From positions 1-45,604 of the forward strand of contig MKTN01000052.1 of the NCBI GenBank assembly GCA_001898235.1: a stretch of DNA of 45,604 nt. Direction: 5' to 3'. Below, in pieces: positions 33,370 to 42,957 of the stretch. The position numbers were made by a program, and so were the translations under genes. Every line of letters starts with the position of its first letter. The first letter of the stretch is position 1. The notes under the pieces were generated by a model, which ran no database searches, was not told the DNA's origin, and saw only the letters and a program-made list of their open reading frames with translations. Origin of the DNA: Gammaproteobacteria bacterium 39-13. GTDB taxonomy: Bacteria > Pseudomonadota > Gammaproteobacteria > Berkiellales > Berkiellaceae.

Positions 33370-35739
33370 ATGAGTTTACTCAGTATTCGGGACAAGCTGG
33401 TCCTGTATTCAAGCTTAATCATTTGTTTGGTTGCCATCCCTATTACTCTCGCCTCCTATTTAAATGAGAGAAGACAGTCGTTTGCTAATTACCAGCATGA
33501 AGCAATGAGATTAGCGCAAATGATGCAAAGATCATTATCAGAAGATCTTGAAGGCAAAAAAATACTCGACATACAAAAGGAAGTAAAAAATCTCAAGGTG
33601 AATCCTGAAATTCAAGAAGCGCTGGTATTAGATAATGATGGTAAAATCATCGCAGAGCTCAATGATACGGGTATCAAAACGACACACCCATTTTTTCTTC
33701 CCTTCATGGAAAATATTTTTCAAAAAGAAGAATTAAATACCTTTTCAAGCAATAGAATGCTTGTTGCAGGAGGTCCCCTTAAAAATGTTAATGGCAATAC
33801 AATGGGGCGTTTATATATCCAATTTTCTTTAGAAAAACAATACGAACGAATTAGAACCATGCTTTTTACTCAACTTTTAATATTAGGCATTGGTTTATCA
33901 CTTGGTCTTATTTTAGCAAGGATATTATCCAATCAGTTTACCAAACCGATTATGGAATTAGTGCGGTTAACCAATAAAATCAGTACAGGTGGGGAAAATA
34001 TTGATTTTCCAGAGGTAACAAACCGAGAACTGGGCGTCTTGGGACAAGCCTTAAAAATCATGGTGCATAATTTGTCTCAAATCCATGCGCAATTAAAAGA
34101 AGCCACTATTGAACTAGAAAACAAAGTGAAAGATAGAACTACCGAGCTTGAAAAGGCAACCCAAAAAGCCAAAGAAGCAAATCTGGAAAAATCTCGATTC
34201 TTAGCCAATGTTTCTCATGAAATTCGCACCCCGATGAATGGGATCGTGGGCACCGCCAGTCTGCTCAAGGATACCCCACTGGATCATGAACAACTCAAAT
34301 ATGTCAACATGATGCAATTATCTGCAGAATCATTATTAAATCTCATTAATGATATTCTAGATTTGTCAAAAATAGAATCTGGAAAATTAGAAATTGAACA
34401 GATCCCTTTTCAGGTGAGACAAATAGCAGAAGAAGTAATGGATATTCTAGAATATCGAGTCAAAGAAAAAGGGTTAAGCTTTGGTTGTATTATTGCGCCA
34501 GATGTTCCTAATCATGTGATTGGCGATCCTAGCCGGATCCGACAAATTTTACTTAATCTTGTTACCAATGCTACTAAATTCACCCAACATGGGCATATCA
34601 AAATTTTGATCCAAATTGAAAATACTTCTCTTGCTAATAATAAAATTCAACTGAGATATGCCGTGCAAGATACGGGCATTGGCATAGCAGATTCAAAATT
34701 AGATCGCTTATTCAAAGCATTTTCTCAAGTTGATGCCTCGACTACCCGTCAATATGGCGGCACAGGTCTTGGTCTTGCTATTTCAAAAAAGCTTGTCGAA
34801 ATGATGGATGGAAAAATTGGCGTTACCAGTGCACCAGGTGAAGGTTCAATATTTTGGTTTACCGTGACTGTCGATAAAGTTGCAGAGAGTGCAATCACAT
34901 ATTCATCTGCTTTACAACAAAAAAGGTTACTTATCCTAGAAGATGATGCGATTAATCTTGAGTTCCTTACAACGCTCTTGCCTCAATGGGGTTGTTTTCC
35001 TAAATATACTAAAAAGGAAGCTTTGACTTTATCCAGTCTACAACAGGCCAACCATGTTTTTGATCTGATTATTATCAATGAAAAATTTGCGACGCCTCAA
35101 TTTTTAGAAGCGCTTGCTCCCTATTTAGAAAAGCATCATATATCGGTAATACTGATATCGCATGAGCACAATTTTAGTGTTCTGCGTGAAAAATATCCGC
35201 TTGATATCAAAGAGGCATTTACCTTGCCACTCAAAGAAAATCAAGTTTATCATGCCCTGTTACATGCCATAGGTGAAATTTCTTTAGAAACGGCTAAACC
35301 TTTACCTTCGCAAGAAATTTTGCTGATCCCAAACGCAAATCAAATTCATGTGCTTGTAGCAGATGATAATCTCATCAGTCAACAAGTGACTATTAAGATG
35401 TTAGAAAAGATGGGTTATCAAGTCCATGGCGTCAACAATGGGAAAGAAGCTTTAGAAGCGATGGATATCATTAATTTTGATATTATTTTAATGGATTGTC
35501 AGATGCCAGAAATGGATGGATATGAAACGACTAGAATCATTCGTCAAGACAAAACTAAACAATCCCTTCCCATTATTGCCTTGACGGCTAATGCAATGAA
35601 AAGTGATAAGGAGCAATGTCTTGAGGCGGGGATGAACGATTTTATTTCGAAACCAATTAAAGCTTCATCGCTGGCGGCATTAATGCAAAAATACACAACG
35701 CCGCTTGCTGAAGAAAAAAAGAACACAAAGACAAGCTAA
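33370..35739 (+). CDS. Hybrid sensor histidine kinase with two receiver domains
   Basis: This 789-residue inner-membrane kinase has TM1 (about 10-27), a periplasmic sensor of about 140 residues and TM2 (about 167-185). HAMP and a coiled coil follow, then HisKA with [18 protein letters not shown] (His283). HATPase motifs are [21 protein letters not shown] and [10 protein letters not shown]. The first receiver-like domain ([15 protein letters not shown]) is degenerate: the phospho-acceptor position reads IIINEKF, with Asn for Asp. The second is intact ([26 protein letters not shown] with Asp709, LTANAM). It resembles BarA/GacS/LetS-type kinases but lacks a C-terminal HPt, so phosphorelay needs a separate HPt. 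Its stop abuts convergent radA. A GAGG site precedes the ATG. Confidence 0.92.
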   Translation: MSLLSIRDKLVLYSSLIICLVAIPITLASYLNERRQSFANYQHEAMRLAQMMQRSLSEDLEGKKILDIQKEVKNLKVNPEIQEALVLDNDGKIIAELNDTGIKTTHPFFLPFMENIFQKEELNTFSSNRMLVAGGPLKNVNGNTMGRLYIQFSLEKQYERIRTMLFTQLLILGIGLSLGLILARILSNQFTKPIMELVRLTNKISTGGENIDFPEVTNRELGVLGQALKIMVHNLSQIHAQLKEATIELENKVKDRTTELEKATQKAKEANLEKSRFLANVSHEIRTPMNGIVGTASLLKDTPLDHEQLKYVNMMQLSAESLLNLINDILDLSKIESGKLEIEQIPFQVRQIAEEVMDILEYRVKEKGLSFGCIIAPDVPNHVIGDPSRIRQILLNLVTNATKFTQHGHIKILIQIENTSLANNKIQLRYAVQDTGIGIADSKLDRLFKAFSQVDASTTRQYGGTGLGLAISKKLVEMMDGKIGVTSAPGEGSIFWFTVTVDKVAESAITYSSALQQKRLLILEDDAINLEFLTTLLPQWGCFPKYTKKEALTLSSLQQANHVFDLIIINEKFATPQFLEALAPYLEKHHISVILISHEHNFSVLREKYPLDIKEAFTLPLKENQVYHALLHAIGEISLETAKPLPSQEILLIPNANQIHVLVADDNLISQQVTIKMLEKMGYQVHGVNNGKEALEAMDIINFDIILMDCQMPEMDGYETTRIIRQDKTKQSLPIIALTANAMKSDKEQCLEAGMNDFISKPIKASSLAALMQKYTTPLAEEKKNTKTS

Positions 35740-37092
35740 TTAAATATGCTTCAATGCTTCTTGTAGTGAATTGACAGCAATGACTTCGAACTCTTCAATT
35801 TTTTGTCTCGGTTCATTTGCCTTGGGAACAATAGCGCGCTTGAAACCATGTTTAGCAGCTTCTAATATACGTTCTTGTCCGCCTGGAACAGGACGCAATT
35901 CTCCGCTTAACCCAATTTCGCCAAAAAAAGCCGTTGAATTGTCGATGGTATTGTTGCGATAACTCGATAATACAGCGACCAAAATAGCCAAATCTGCTCC
36001 TGTTTCTGTAATTTTTACGCCGCCGACAACATTCAAGAAAACATCCATTTGATGCATCGCTATTCCACCATGACGGTTTAGTACCGCTAATAACAATGCT
36101 AAGCGGTTATGATCATAGCCTACAGTAACGCGTCTTGGGATCCCATGACTATCATCTACTAACGCTTGGATCTCAATTAATAACGGACGTGATCCTTCCC
36201 AGGTCACCATGACAACCGTACCAGGTGCCAAAAATCGGCTACGCGACAAAAAGATAGCAGAAGGATTGCTAACACCACGCAACCCCTTATCTGTCATGGC
36301 AAAGATCCCAAGTTCATTCACTGCACCAAAACGATTTTTAATCGCTCTGACCATGCGGAAACGACTATCTTTTTCACCTTCAAAATATAAGACGGTGTCT
36401 ACCATATGTTCTAAGACGCGAGGACCTGCAATCGCACCATCTTTATTCACATGGCCAACGAGGTAAAGCGAGATCCCAGATTGCTTTGCAAATCGAACAA
36501 GATGAGCAGCACTTTCTCTTACTTGGCTCACAGAGCCTGGGGCTGATTGTAAGGTCTGGGTAAAAATGGTTTGTACAGAATCAATTACCATCACCCGCGG
36601 TTTTTGATTAGAAGCTAAAGCAATGATGCTTTCCACCTGCGTTTCTGCAAGTAATTTTAAGGGTACCTTACCTACTCCCAACCGCTGTGCACGTAATGAC
36701 ACTTGCTGCAGCGATTCTTCCCCCGTTACATAAAGCGCCTGAGCTGGATCAGGCAAATTAGCAAGCGCTTGCAATAAAAGGGTGGATTTTCCAATACCTG
36801 GATCTCCGCCAATGAGTATGACTGAGCCTTCAACCATACCACCGCCCAGCACCTGATCTAGCTCTTGAAGACCAGTCGACAAGCGCTCTGCTGCTTGTGC
36901 GGTAATATCAGGTAAAGGGATCAAAGAAATGTCTTGAGCGCCAGCATAGCCTTGCCAACGTGAATTCGACGGCTTCACCATAGCAACTTCTGTCAACGTA
37001 TTCCAGGCACCGCAATCTGTGCATTGTCCTACCCATTTAGTGCTGATACTCCCGCATTCATTGCAGGTGTACTGTGTTTTCGCTTTGGCCAT
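35740..37092 (-). CDS. radA: DNA repair protein RadA
   Basis: This 450-residue branch-migration ATPase has an N-terminal zinc finger with C10, C13, C24 and C27 (YTCNECGSISTKW). Walker A is GGDPGIGKST (95-104), the RadA-specific motif is KNRFGAVNE, and the C-terminal Lon-protease-like domain contains GGVKITETGADLAILVAVLS and FFGEIGLSGELRPVPGGQER. It helps RecA-mediated recombination. AGAAGG precedes the ATG. Confidence 0.97.
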   Translation of the reverse strand: MAKAKTQYTCNECGSISTKWVGQCTDCGAWNTLTEVAMVKPSNSRWQGYAGAQDISLIPLPDITAQAAERLSTGLQELDQVLGGGMVEGSVILIGGDPGIGKSTLLLQALANLPDPAQALYVTGEESLQQVSLRAQRLGVGKVPLKLLAETQVESIIALASNQKPRVMVIDSVQTIFTQTLQSAPGSVSQVRESAAHLVRFAKQSGISLYLVGHVNKDGAIAGPRVLEHMVDTVLYFEGEKDSRFRMVRAIKNRFGAVNELGIFAMTDKGLRGVSNPSAIFLSRSRFLAPGTVVMVTWEGSRPLLIEIQALVDDSHGIPRRVTVGYDHNRLALLLAVLNRHGGIAMHQMDVFLNVVGGVKITETGADLAILVAVLSSYRNNTIDNSTAFFGEIGLSGELRPVPGGQERILEAAKHGFKRAIVPKANEPRQKIEEFEVIAVNSLQEALKHI

Positions 37093-37143
37093 GCTTGGTC
37101 AGCCTTCTAAAGTTATATGGGCCTACGCCGATCCTAATTGTAT

Positions 37144-37593
37144 ATGAGCACTTATACCGCAACTGAGATTTTAATCAATGCTATCCGCGTTTCTTGGGGA
37201 AATCGCGCCGATATTTATGAATTCGTACTGAATGAGGATCTACATGTCATTGAATGCGTGCATGTAGAATCTTTACCTCAAGGGATCATCTATCCAGTGA
37301 ACAATTTTCGCACACAGCTTCAAGGTGTGCTGTTTGAACTGAATCATGTTCGTGTGAATCCTCGCTTAGATAACACCTATATCATTGGGCAATTAACACA
37401 TGCATTAGAAGAAATAGGAGTTAATGTATATAACACACCACGTCATGATTCAATGGCGGTTTGCTATCGCCCGCTAGGTGAAATCACAGAGAATGTACGG
37501 TTCTATTTTTCAGAATCAGGGCATTGTATTTTTCTTTGCCCTAATGCAAAACTCAAGGCAGTCCCTTCTCTTTCCAGACACCGCTATGGCTAA
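37144..37593 (+). CDS. Hypothetical protein, 149 residues
   Basis: The ATG at 37144 is preferred to an in-frame TTG at 37138; neither has a good Shine-Dalgarno. The product begins MSTYTATEILINAIRVSWGN and has alternating strands and helices (DIYEFVLNEDLHVIECVHVE, QLTHALEEIGVNVYN). It ends SLSRHRYG. No family is recognised and no signal peptide is seen. It is divergent from radA with a 51-nt spacer. The even codon use over its length supports a real gene. Confidence 0.65.
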   Translation: MSTYTATEILINAIRVSWGNRADIYEFVLNEDLHVIECVHVESLPQGIIYPVNNFRTQLQGVLFELNHVRVNPRLDNTYIIGQLTHALEEIGVNVYNTPRHDSMAVCYRPLGEITENVRFYFSESGHCIFLCPNAKLKAVPSLSRHRYG

Positions 37594-37608
37594 CTAGCTC
37601 ACAACTAG

Positions 37609-37637
37609 TTGAAAATTTCTTATTCTCACTATAGAAT
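37609..37637 (+). promoter_or_regulatory. Sigma70-type promoter for the gene at 37720
   Basis: TTGAAA (37609-37614) and TAGAAT (37632-37637) are separated by 17 bp. The start site would lie near 37644, leaving a leader of about 75 nt. A short inverted repeat, CTAACTAG/CTAGTTG, precedes the -35. Confidence 0.5.
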
Positions 37638-37719
37638 TTGGCGCTTTTTAAAGTTTGGGATCTATCTTTGCACGGACGCCTGTTCTTAACTCATTTAACA
37701 AAATAAAAACAGGTAACAT

Positions 37720-38784
37720 ATGAAACAAGGCGCAGCCTCTCATACTCCTCCCGCTTCTCCGCAAAAAACCTTCAAATTACAAGATCATTTTTCAAGTCCA
37801 AATAAAACCATTTTTCGAGTGGTAACAAGCTTACCCAAAGAAGAAAAGGTAAATGCGCTGTGGGAAATCAATCCTAATTTAAGCCAAGAAATTACCGATT
37901 GTTTAAAACTTCTTTACTCCCATGTCACCGAACGTGGTGGGCATAGCCAAGGAAAACCTTATTTTTTCCATCATGTTGCCAGCACCTCTTTATATGAAAG
38001 TATGGAATCGGTGTTAATTGGAAATAAAGATCATGGTAAAAAAGCTGCAACTATTTTTAATAAAGTTGTCAATACAATAGACAAAATAGATCGCGCACTA
38101 AATAGCGCTAAAAATTCAGAGATTGAACAAACACTTCAAGAATTTCAAGCGCTTTTAAAAGTACATCATAATGCTTTGTTAACAGCTCTAAAAGAATTAC
38201 CTGAACAAACTCAACTTCATTTACTTCAACATCAAAGTTTAGACCTCGAAAAAATTCAACTTATTCCGTTGTCTCCCAGCAAAAAAGTCATGGTGCAAAG
38301 AATGCATCCTGAAGCCAAACCATCTACCCCAAAGCGCTTAAGTATCGCTGATATTAAAAGTCGTGATGCCTTGCTTGCAACAGCACCTCCAGCACAACCT
38401 AAAGATGAGCAAGAAAAAGCAGCGCCACTTCCTGTATCATCATCCATTTTAATGCGACCCAGAGCAGTGCAAATGAAAAAATTAGAGCAATTAAAATCAC
38501 AACTTAGCTCTATACGTTCAGCTATTAGCGATATGGGATCTACCATTCCTACTGTAACAAAAACTGAACAGCTCTCTGCTACAGAGAAAGAAAATTTGGA
38601 AAAAACTCCCACCACTACTGGCAAAAGGCTCACTTTGCAATTTGATGGTGTCAAATCTGACAAGCCCACTCCGTCAGCAATAGAAGCTTTTGACGATGTC
38701 AATGCGGCTCTAGTTGCTTGTGACAAGGTCCGCTCGACAACTCCCAGCTCAACGTTGCGCCCAACCGGCAAAAAACTATTCTAA
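37720..38784 (+). CDS. Hypothetical effector-like protein, 354 residues
   Basis: The ATG is preceded by ACAGGTAACAT. No family is recognised. Residues about 1-25 are Pro/Ser-rich. Residues about 40-190 are helical (KVVNTIDKIDRALNSAKNSE, LLKVHHNALLTALKELPEQT), and the C-terminal 160 residues are Pro/Ser/Thr/Lys-rich and likely disordered, ending TLRPTGKKLF. A short coiled coil (MKKLEQLKSQLSSIRSAISD) lies in between. There is no signal peptide. The layout fits a translocated effector, but this is only compositional. Confidence 0.65.
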   Translation: MKQGAASHTPPASPQKTFKLQDHFSSPNKTIFRVVTSLPKEEKVNALWEINPNLSQEITDCLKLLYSHVTERGGHSQGKPYFFHHVASTSLYESMESVLIGNKDHGKKAATIFNKVVNTIDKIDRALNSAKNSEIEQTLQEFQALLKVHHNALLTALKELPEQTQLHLLQHQSLDLEKIQLIPLSPSKKVMVQRMHPEAKPSTPKRLSIADIKSRDALLATAPPAQPKDEQEKAAPLPVSSSILMRPRAVQMKKLEQLKSQLSSIRSAISDMGSTIPTVTKTEQLSATEKENLEKTPTTTGKRLTLQFDGVKSDKPTPSAIEAFDDVNAALVACDKVRSTTPSSTLRPTGKKLF

Positions 38785-38808
38785 AGCCTAAGAAGTTGCA
38801 GGTCTTCC

Positions 38809-38841
38809 CCGGGTTGCTTAAGCTAAATTTAAGCAACCCGG
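38809..38841 (+). terminator. Strong hairpin ending 13 nt before the acyltransferase start
   Basis: CCGGGTTGCTTAA (38809-38821) pairs perfectly with TTAAGCAACCCGG (38829-38841) around a 7-nt loop. Only GTTT follows before ATGG, so the T-run is short. It terminates the upstream gene but leaves almost no room for a separate promoter for the gene at 38855. Confidence 0.7.
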
Positions 38842-38854
38842 TTTATGGACTGCT

Positions 38855-39601
38855 ATGATACTTTCTTTTTTGCATTTCGTTCGCTTATTGATAGGTTTTG
38901 CTGATCTTATTTTCATGACAGCTATAGTCTATGGTTTAAGCTTCTTACCTTTATCCTGCTTAGGCAAATGGTATCGTTGCCTCTTTCGGTATTGGTGTTG
39001 GGTTTTTATCCGTGCATTGCGCGTTGATCTCTTCTTACATCAAAAAAATCTGCATGCTTTACCTCAACACTATATCTTAATTGGCAATCATCCTTCTGCT
39101 TTTGAAGATTTGGGCATGTCTGCTTTATTTGATAGCTATTTTTTAGCAAAAGTTGAAATGAAAGATTGGTTGATACTAGGCAGAATTAGCCAAGCAGCAG
39201 GAACTATTTATGTGCAACGAGATTCGAAAGATTCACGCCAAGAAGCCTCAGATACGTTGCGTCTGGCTTTAGAAAAAGGATTAAATGTAGGACTTTATCC
39301 AGAAGGTGGCTGTAAAGGTCGCCGTATTTTTCTTCCCTTTCGTTATGGTGCATTTGAACTTTCTTTAAAAACGGGGACCCCTATTGTACCTGTATTCATT
39401 CACTATGAGGCACAAGAATCCTTTGAATGGCAATCTCAACATTTGCTTTACAAGCTTTGGATGATTTTACGCGCACAAAATCATCGCGCAAATTATTATG
39501 TTTATGACGCTATTTTACCTTCGCAATTCAATTCTAAAGAAGATTTTTGCAATTATGTACAAAATCTATATATTGAGTGGCAAAAAAAATACCTTGAATA
39601 A
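38855..39601 (+). CDS. PlsC-like 1-acyl-glycerol-3-phosphate acyltransferase family protein
   Basis: This 248-residue protein has an N-terminal membrane segment (about 5-33). Motif I is ILIGNHPSAFED (N78, H79), where the usual HX4D reads H-PSAF-E with Asp one residue later. Motif III is LNVGLYPEGGCKGRR, with Gly-Cys instead of the usual Thr-Arg of FPEGTRS. The later motif TGTPIVPVFI is intact. The family transfers acyl chains to lysophosphatidic acid or related lipids at the inner membrane; the motif changes suggest a divergent acceptor. The Shine-Dalgarno is poor, and a strong hairpin stops 13 nt upstream, so expression may depend on readthrough. Confidence 0.8.
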   Translation: MILSFLHFVRLLIGFADLIFMTAIVYGLSFLPLSCLGKWYRCLFRYWCWVFIRALRVDLFLHQKNLHALPQHYILIGNHPSAFEDLGMSALFDSYFLAKVEMKDWLILGRISQAAGTIYVQRDSKDSRQEASDTLRLALEKGLNVGLYPEGGCKGRRIFLPFRYGAFELSLKTGTPIVPVFIHYEAQESFEWQSQHLLYKLWMILRAQNHRANYYVYDAILPSQFNSKEDFCNYVQNLYIEWQKKYLE

Positions 39602-39614
39602 GTAAACTAAAAAT

Positions 39615-42068
39615 CTAATGACTCTTATTTGGTGTTACTATTGACTTCTTTTCAGTTTCAGTGCTTAATCTCGCAGACTGTTTGTCTCTCAATTCCTGTA
39701 AAAAACCAGACTGTTGAGCCCCATTACCTCTATAGCTTGTCAACATACCATTGCTTCGTCTATTTTCAGCAGAAGCGCTCATATCTTGGATCCCTTTTTT
39801 AGCTGCATCGGTAATAGTAGGATCAAACACGCTCTGATTAGATACCATTTTTAGCATATCTACTATTTGCGCTTCTTTTGACTTATTATCACCTTCTTTT
39901 GCTTTAATTTTTTGTAAAAATTCAATCACTGCACCTGCTTGCTCCTTCAATCTAGGATTATTCTGCGCAGTTGCTTCTATCTCACTAAACTTGTTTATTA
40001 AGCTTTGTAGCCCCATGACTGGTCTTGGAGGCTTTTGCGGTGGTAAGGAGCGTGAACGCGAACCTATCTTTATAGATTCCGGCATTGAGTTTGGCCGCGA
40101 GAGCGCAGCTGGAATTGGCTGTACCGGTTTTTGCTGAGGCTCAGAAACAGATCGAGAAGAAGAAGGCAGAGAGGTTTTCTCATTTTTTTCTTGATTGGGC
40201 AACTCCACTGCTTTAGTAGATGTACTTTCCTCTTTTTCCTCTTTTTGTGTTTGTTGTTCAACTTTTATTTCATTAGCATTGTTCCATGCCTCTTTAAAAT
40301 TATCTGAGGGTGCTTTGCTTACCTCATGTAAGGCTTCCATTTCCTTTAAATTAAGACCGGCTTGCTGCGCAAATTTTATTAAATTATCTCCTTCCAGTAC
40401 TATTTTATCGCTACTTTCTGACGAGATAGTAATTTTATAACCTGCTTCATTTAATTCTCGCGCTAATGCTTGTACAAACTCTCCCGGTGGAATATTCTGT
40501 ATTGCAGAAACATCTACGCCTTTAAAAGAAAAAACTAATTGCCCCTGTGAGTTAAAACTTTGAGTCCATTCTGCATTTTTACCTTTCTTTTTTGCCACAT
40601 CAAAATCTTTAATATTTCCCAAACCTTTAGAATCATGAACTAACTTTTCCATGTATGCACTTAGATTATGATTCGCTTTTGCAACCGCGGGCGTTATTTC
40701 AGCAATATGATTAATTTTTTCGATATCATATTTTGGTTGCTGTCCTTCACCTCGAGCTAAATTGGATAGCGATAAATCATAAGCTAGCGATTCGCTAATA
40801 TGTTGGGAAGTGAGATGCTCGATTAAACTGCTTCCCGATACCTGTTGCTTTTGTTCCCTAGCCTTTTTCTGAATATTAACAAAGGAGGTTAACATTTTCC
40901 CTTCCATTTCCAATTTTGCCAAATTGGTGATCTCTATTTTTTCTTTGCCATCTTTTACTTCAATTTTATCCTTATTACCATCATCAACAAAAGTATAATC
41001 ATGCAAAAGTACCATCAAGGGAGGAATCGCATCTCCCCCTTCGTATTTACCCATTTCTTGTCTGGCAATTTTAAAGTTTCCGCCCATTGATGCAATTCTT
41101 CCATTCTTTTCCAAAGCCTCTGCAATATCGCCTTGAAGATGCTTCAAGCGAGAAAGACTTGAGTCATTGAAACTAGCAACTATATTCACTGCTGCATTAA
41201 AATCTCCTTGCTTTACGCATTCATCGAGTAATTTCCCATAAAATTTGATAACCTTTTTTTGCTCTGCTTCTGAAGTTGCTAATACGATATCTTGTCTTAT
41301 CATTGCCGGGAAATTATTTGAATACGCTATCATTTTTTGGATATTAGGCCCCTTATTCTTCGTCCAATTTTGTTCAAGAAATTCATTAGGCTCAATTTTT
41401 GCCGCTAACATTAAGCTATGGCTTTTAATATCAGCTGCCATCTGTTTTGCAACAGCATCCATATCTGTCATATCACTCTTAAAGTAAGCTCGCATGTTAG
41501 TTGGTATTTCAATTTTTTGCTCGTTTTGATTTGACGCCTTAACATCTTCATTTGATTTCTTAATGTCTAATTTTACTTTTCTTAAACTTAAACTTTTTAT
41601 GCTTCTTCTTTTTTTTACTTCTGCAAACTCACTTGGTGGGGCTATATTCTGTCCTACCTCTTTCATGTTATCCAATAGGGTTCTAGTAGCCACTGAATCC
41701 GTTTCATTAGGTGCTACTAGCTCCTTTAAATCCCACTCATGAATTTTATGAGATTGTTGCTTCTTCAAGGTATTAATAATAAATCTAGTTTGTTGTAAAA
41801 ACTGTGGCATTTGCTCTTCGCTAACGCTTTGACGCATCTTTGCTAGCTGATCAATGATTTCTTGAGGTTGTTTCCGATGAGACAAACTGAGCAATATATT
41901 TTCAAACTCTTTGGTTTTGAATGGTTTTCCCTTTTTCTTCCACCCTAATACAAGTTGTTCTAATGGATCTTTTTTAGGCGAATACTGCCCTATCGTCTGA
42001 GGCGCATCTAACACTGTTATCCCCACCCTATCTATTCTTGTTTTGCATACATCTTTCTTTGTTATCAT
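39615..42068 (-). CDS. RasGEF (CDC25-type) domain protein, putative translocated effector
   Basis: This is an 817-residue protein without signal peptide. Residues about 200-430 follow the RasGEF catalytic domain in order. IEPNEFLEQNWTKNKGPNIQ matches the consensus I-x-P-x-E-(F/L)-L-x-x-x-W...PNI. AYSNNFPAMIRQDIV matches FNxLSxWVxxxIL. VIKFYGKLLDECVKQGDFNA and VNIVASFNDSSLSRLKHL match FIxIAxxCxxLxNFNxxxAIxxxLNxxxIxRLKxTW. PPLMVLLHDYTFVDDGN matches the PxPxLGxxLxDLTFIxEG strand. The preceding residues, about 35-110, are helical and might play the REM role. The C-terminal half is Lys/Glu/Gln/Pro-rich with a helical segment near 690-760. RasGEF effectors are known in Legionella, so a host Ras-family GTPase is the likely target. 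It has no clear Shine-Dalgarno. Confidence 0.8.
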   Translation of the reverse strand: MITKKDVCKTRIDRVGITVLDAPQTIGQYSPKKDPLEQLVLGWKKKGKPFKTKEFENILLSLSHRKQPQEIIDQLAKMRQSVSEEQMPQFLQQTRFIINTLKKQQSHKIHEWDLKELVAPNETDSVATRTLLDNMKEVGQNIAPPSEFAEVKKRRSIKSLSLRKVKLDIKKSNEDVKASNQNEQKIEIPTNMRAYFKSDMTDMDAVAKQMAADIKSHSLMLAAKIEPNEFLEQNWTKNKGPNIQKMIAYSNNFPAMIRQDIVLATSEAEQKKVIKFYGKLLDECVKQGDFNAAVNIVASFNDSSLSRLKHLQGDIAEALEKNGRIASMGGNFKIARQEMGKYEGGDAIPPLMVLLHDYTFVDDGNKDKIEVKDGKEKIEITNLAKLEMEGKMLTSFVNIQKKAREQKQQVSGSSLIEHLTSQHISESLAYDLSLSNLARGEGQQPKYDIEKINHIAEITPAVAKANHNLSAYMEKLVHDSKGLGNIKDFDVAKKKGKNAEWTQSFNSQGQLVFSFKGVDVSAIQNIPPGEFVQALARELNEAGYKITISSESSDKIVLEGDNLIKFAQQAGLNLKEMEALHEVSKAPSDNFKEAWNNANEIKVEQQTQKEEKEESTSTKAVELPNQEKNEKTSLPSSSRSVSEPQQKPVQPIPAALSRPNSMPESIKIGSRSRSLPPQKPPRPVMGLQSLINKFSEIEATAQNNPRLKEQAGAVIEFLQKIKAKEGDNKSKEAQIVDMLKMVSNQSVFDPTITDAAKKGIQDMSASAENRRSNGMLTSYRGNGAQQSGFLQELRDKQSARLSTETEKKSIVTPNKSH

Positions 42069-42167
42069 TATTTAAACACAAAAGTCAATTAAATAACCAA
42101 TGATAATTGCCTGATAATTGGTGATATGTCATCCATTTTTGAGAAATAGTGGAATAGTTGGGAAAGT

Positions 42168-42857
42168 TTAGTAAGACCGAGGTAAAAATAAAGCGAAAAG
42201 AGCAAGCACAAAGGGAAAAAATAGCGCAAAAAAATCAAACTGATTTTGTAAAATAGCACCCATACCACATCCAAGAATAAATCCCAAAATACTCATTAAT
42301 GTCACTTTGGCTTGATGTTGTGCTGCCGTCATTTCATCTAAGGTCCCTTGGCGCCATCGTACTAACCGAGCTAAATCTAATGTTAATTGGGTAATATTAT
42401 TTGTCATGGCAACAGTGGAGGGCGCTTTTTTCAACGCCAACTTTACTGTAGCGCTTTGTGCCGCCATTGCTGCAACTGCAAACATCCCCGTGCTCACCGC
42501 AGCTAATCCATCAATATTTTTAAAAGGGCCCAATGTGATCCCCAAAAGTAAAGCACCAAAAAGTAGCAATAGTTGTAGAACAAGCAACGGTGATAAAAGA
42601 GAAAAACCCGCTCTTTCCATCCGACCAGCAATCAGTGTCACAATCCCCAGCACGATCATAAAAACAGGCACCGCTAACAAAGGGCCAGTCTGACTAAATT
42701 TACCTGTCACAAAATGAGCCGCCAATATCACAATATTTCCCGTAATATGTGCTGCAAAAAGCCCACCAAGCGCTAAAAAGCCAATGGTATCGACAGCACC
42801 TGCTGTCATGCTCAATAGAAATAATAATGTCGCCTTATCGGCAAGAAATTTTAACAT
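42168..42857 (-). CDS. DUF1275 (YoaK-type) membrane protein
   Basis: The ATG at 42857 gives 229 residues; an in-frame TTG at 42878 is possible. About six membrane segments are predicted. The DUF1275 core is SMTAGAVDTIGFLALGGLFA, then AHITGNIVILA. A later conserved part is TNNITQLTLDLARL. Family function is unknown; transport has been suggested. Upstream, at 42866-42882 and 42930-42948, are two related elements, AAGATTAATCAAATCTG and CAGATTAATCTGATTTA, which might be operators. Confidence 0.88.
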   Translation of the reverse strand: MLKFLADKATLLFLLSMTAGAVDTIGFLALGGLFAAHITGNIVILAAHFVTGKFSQTGPLLAVPVFMIVLGIVTLIAGRMERAGFSLLSPLLVLQLLLLFGALLLGITLGPFKNIDGLAAVSTGMFAVAAMAAQSATVKLALKKAPSTVAMTNNITQLTLDLARLVRWRQGTLDEMTAAQHQAKVTLMSILGFILGCGMGAILQNQFDFFALFFPFVLALFALFLPRSY

Positions 42858-42957
42858 GGAAATTTTAAGATTAATCAAATCTGAATGCCAAAGATATCGG
42901 CATTGATAAACGCTAAGCTAAGTGCTTTTCAGATTAATCTGATTTAAATATCAGTTA

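Noticed and set aside
38256-38771. Antisense open frame of 171 codons over the gene at 37720
   Set aside because: It is on the opposite strand of a frame with its own promoter and ribosome-binding site. The composition is that of a reverse-complement shadow (Ser/Val/Leu-rich with no domain).
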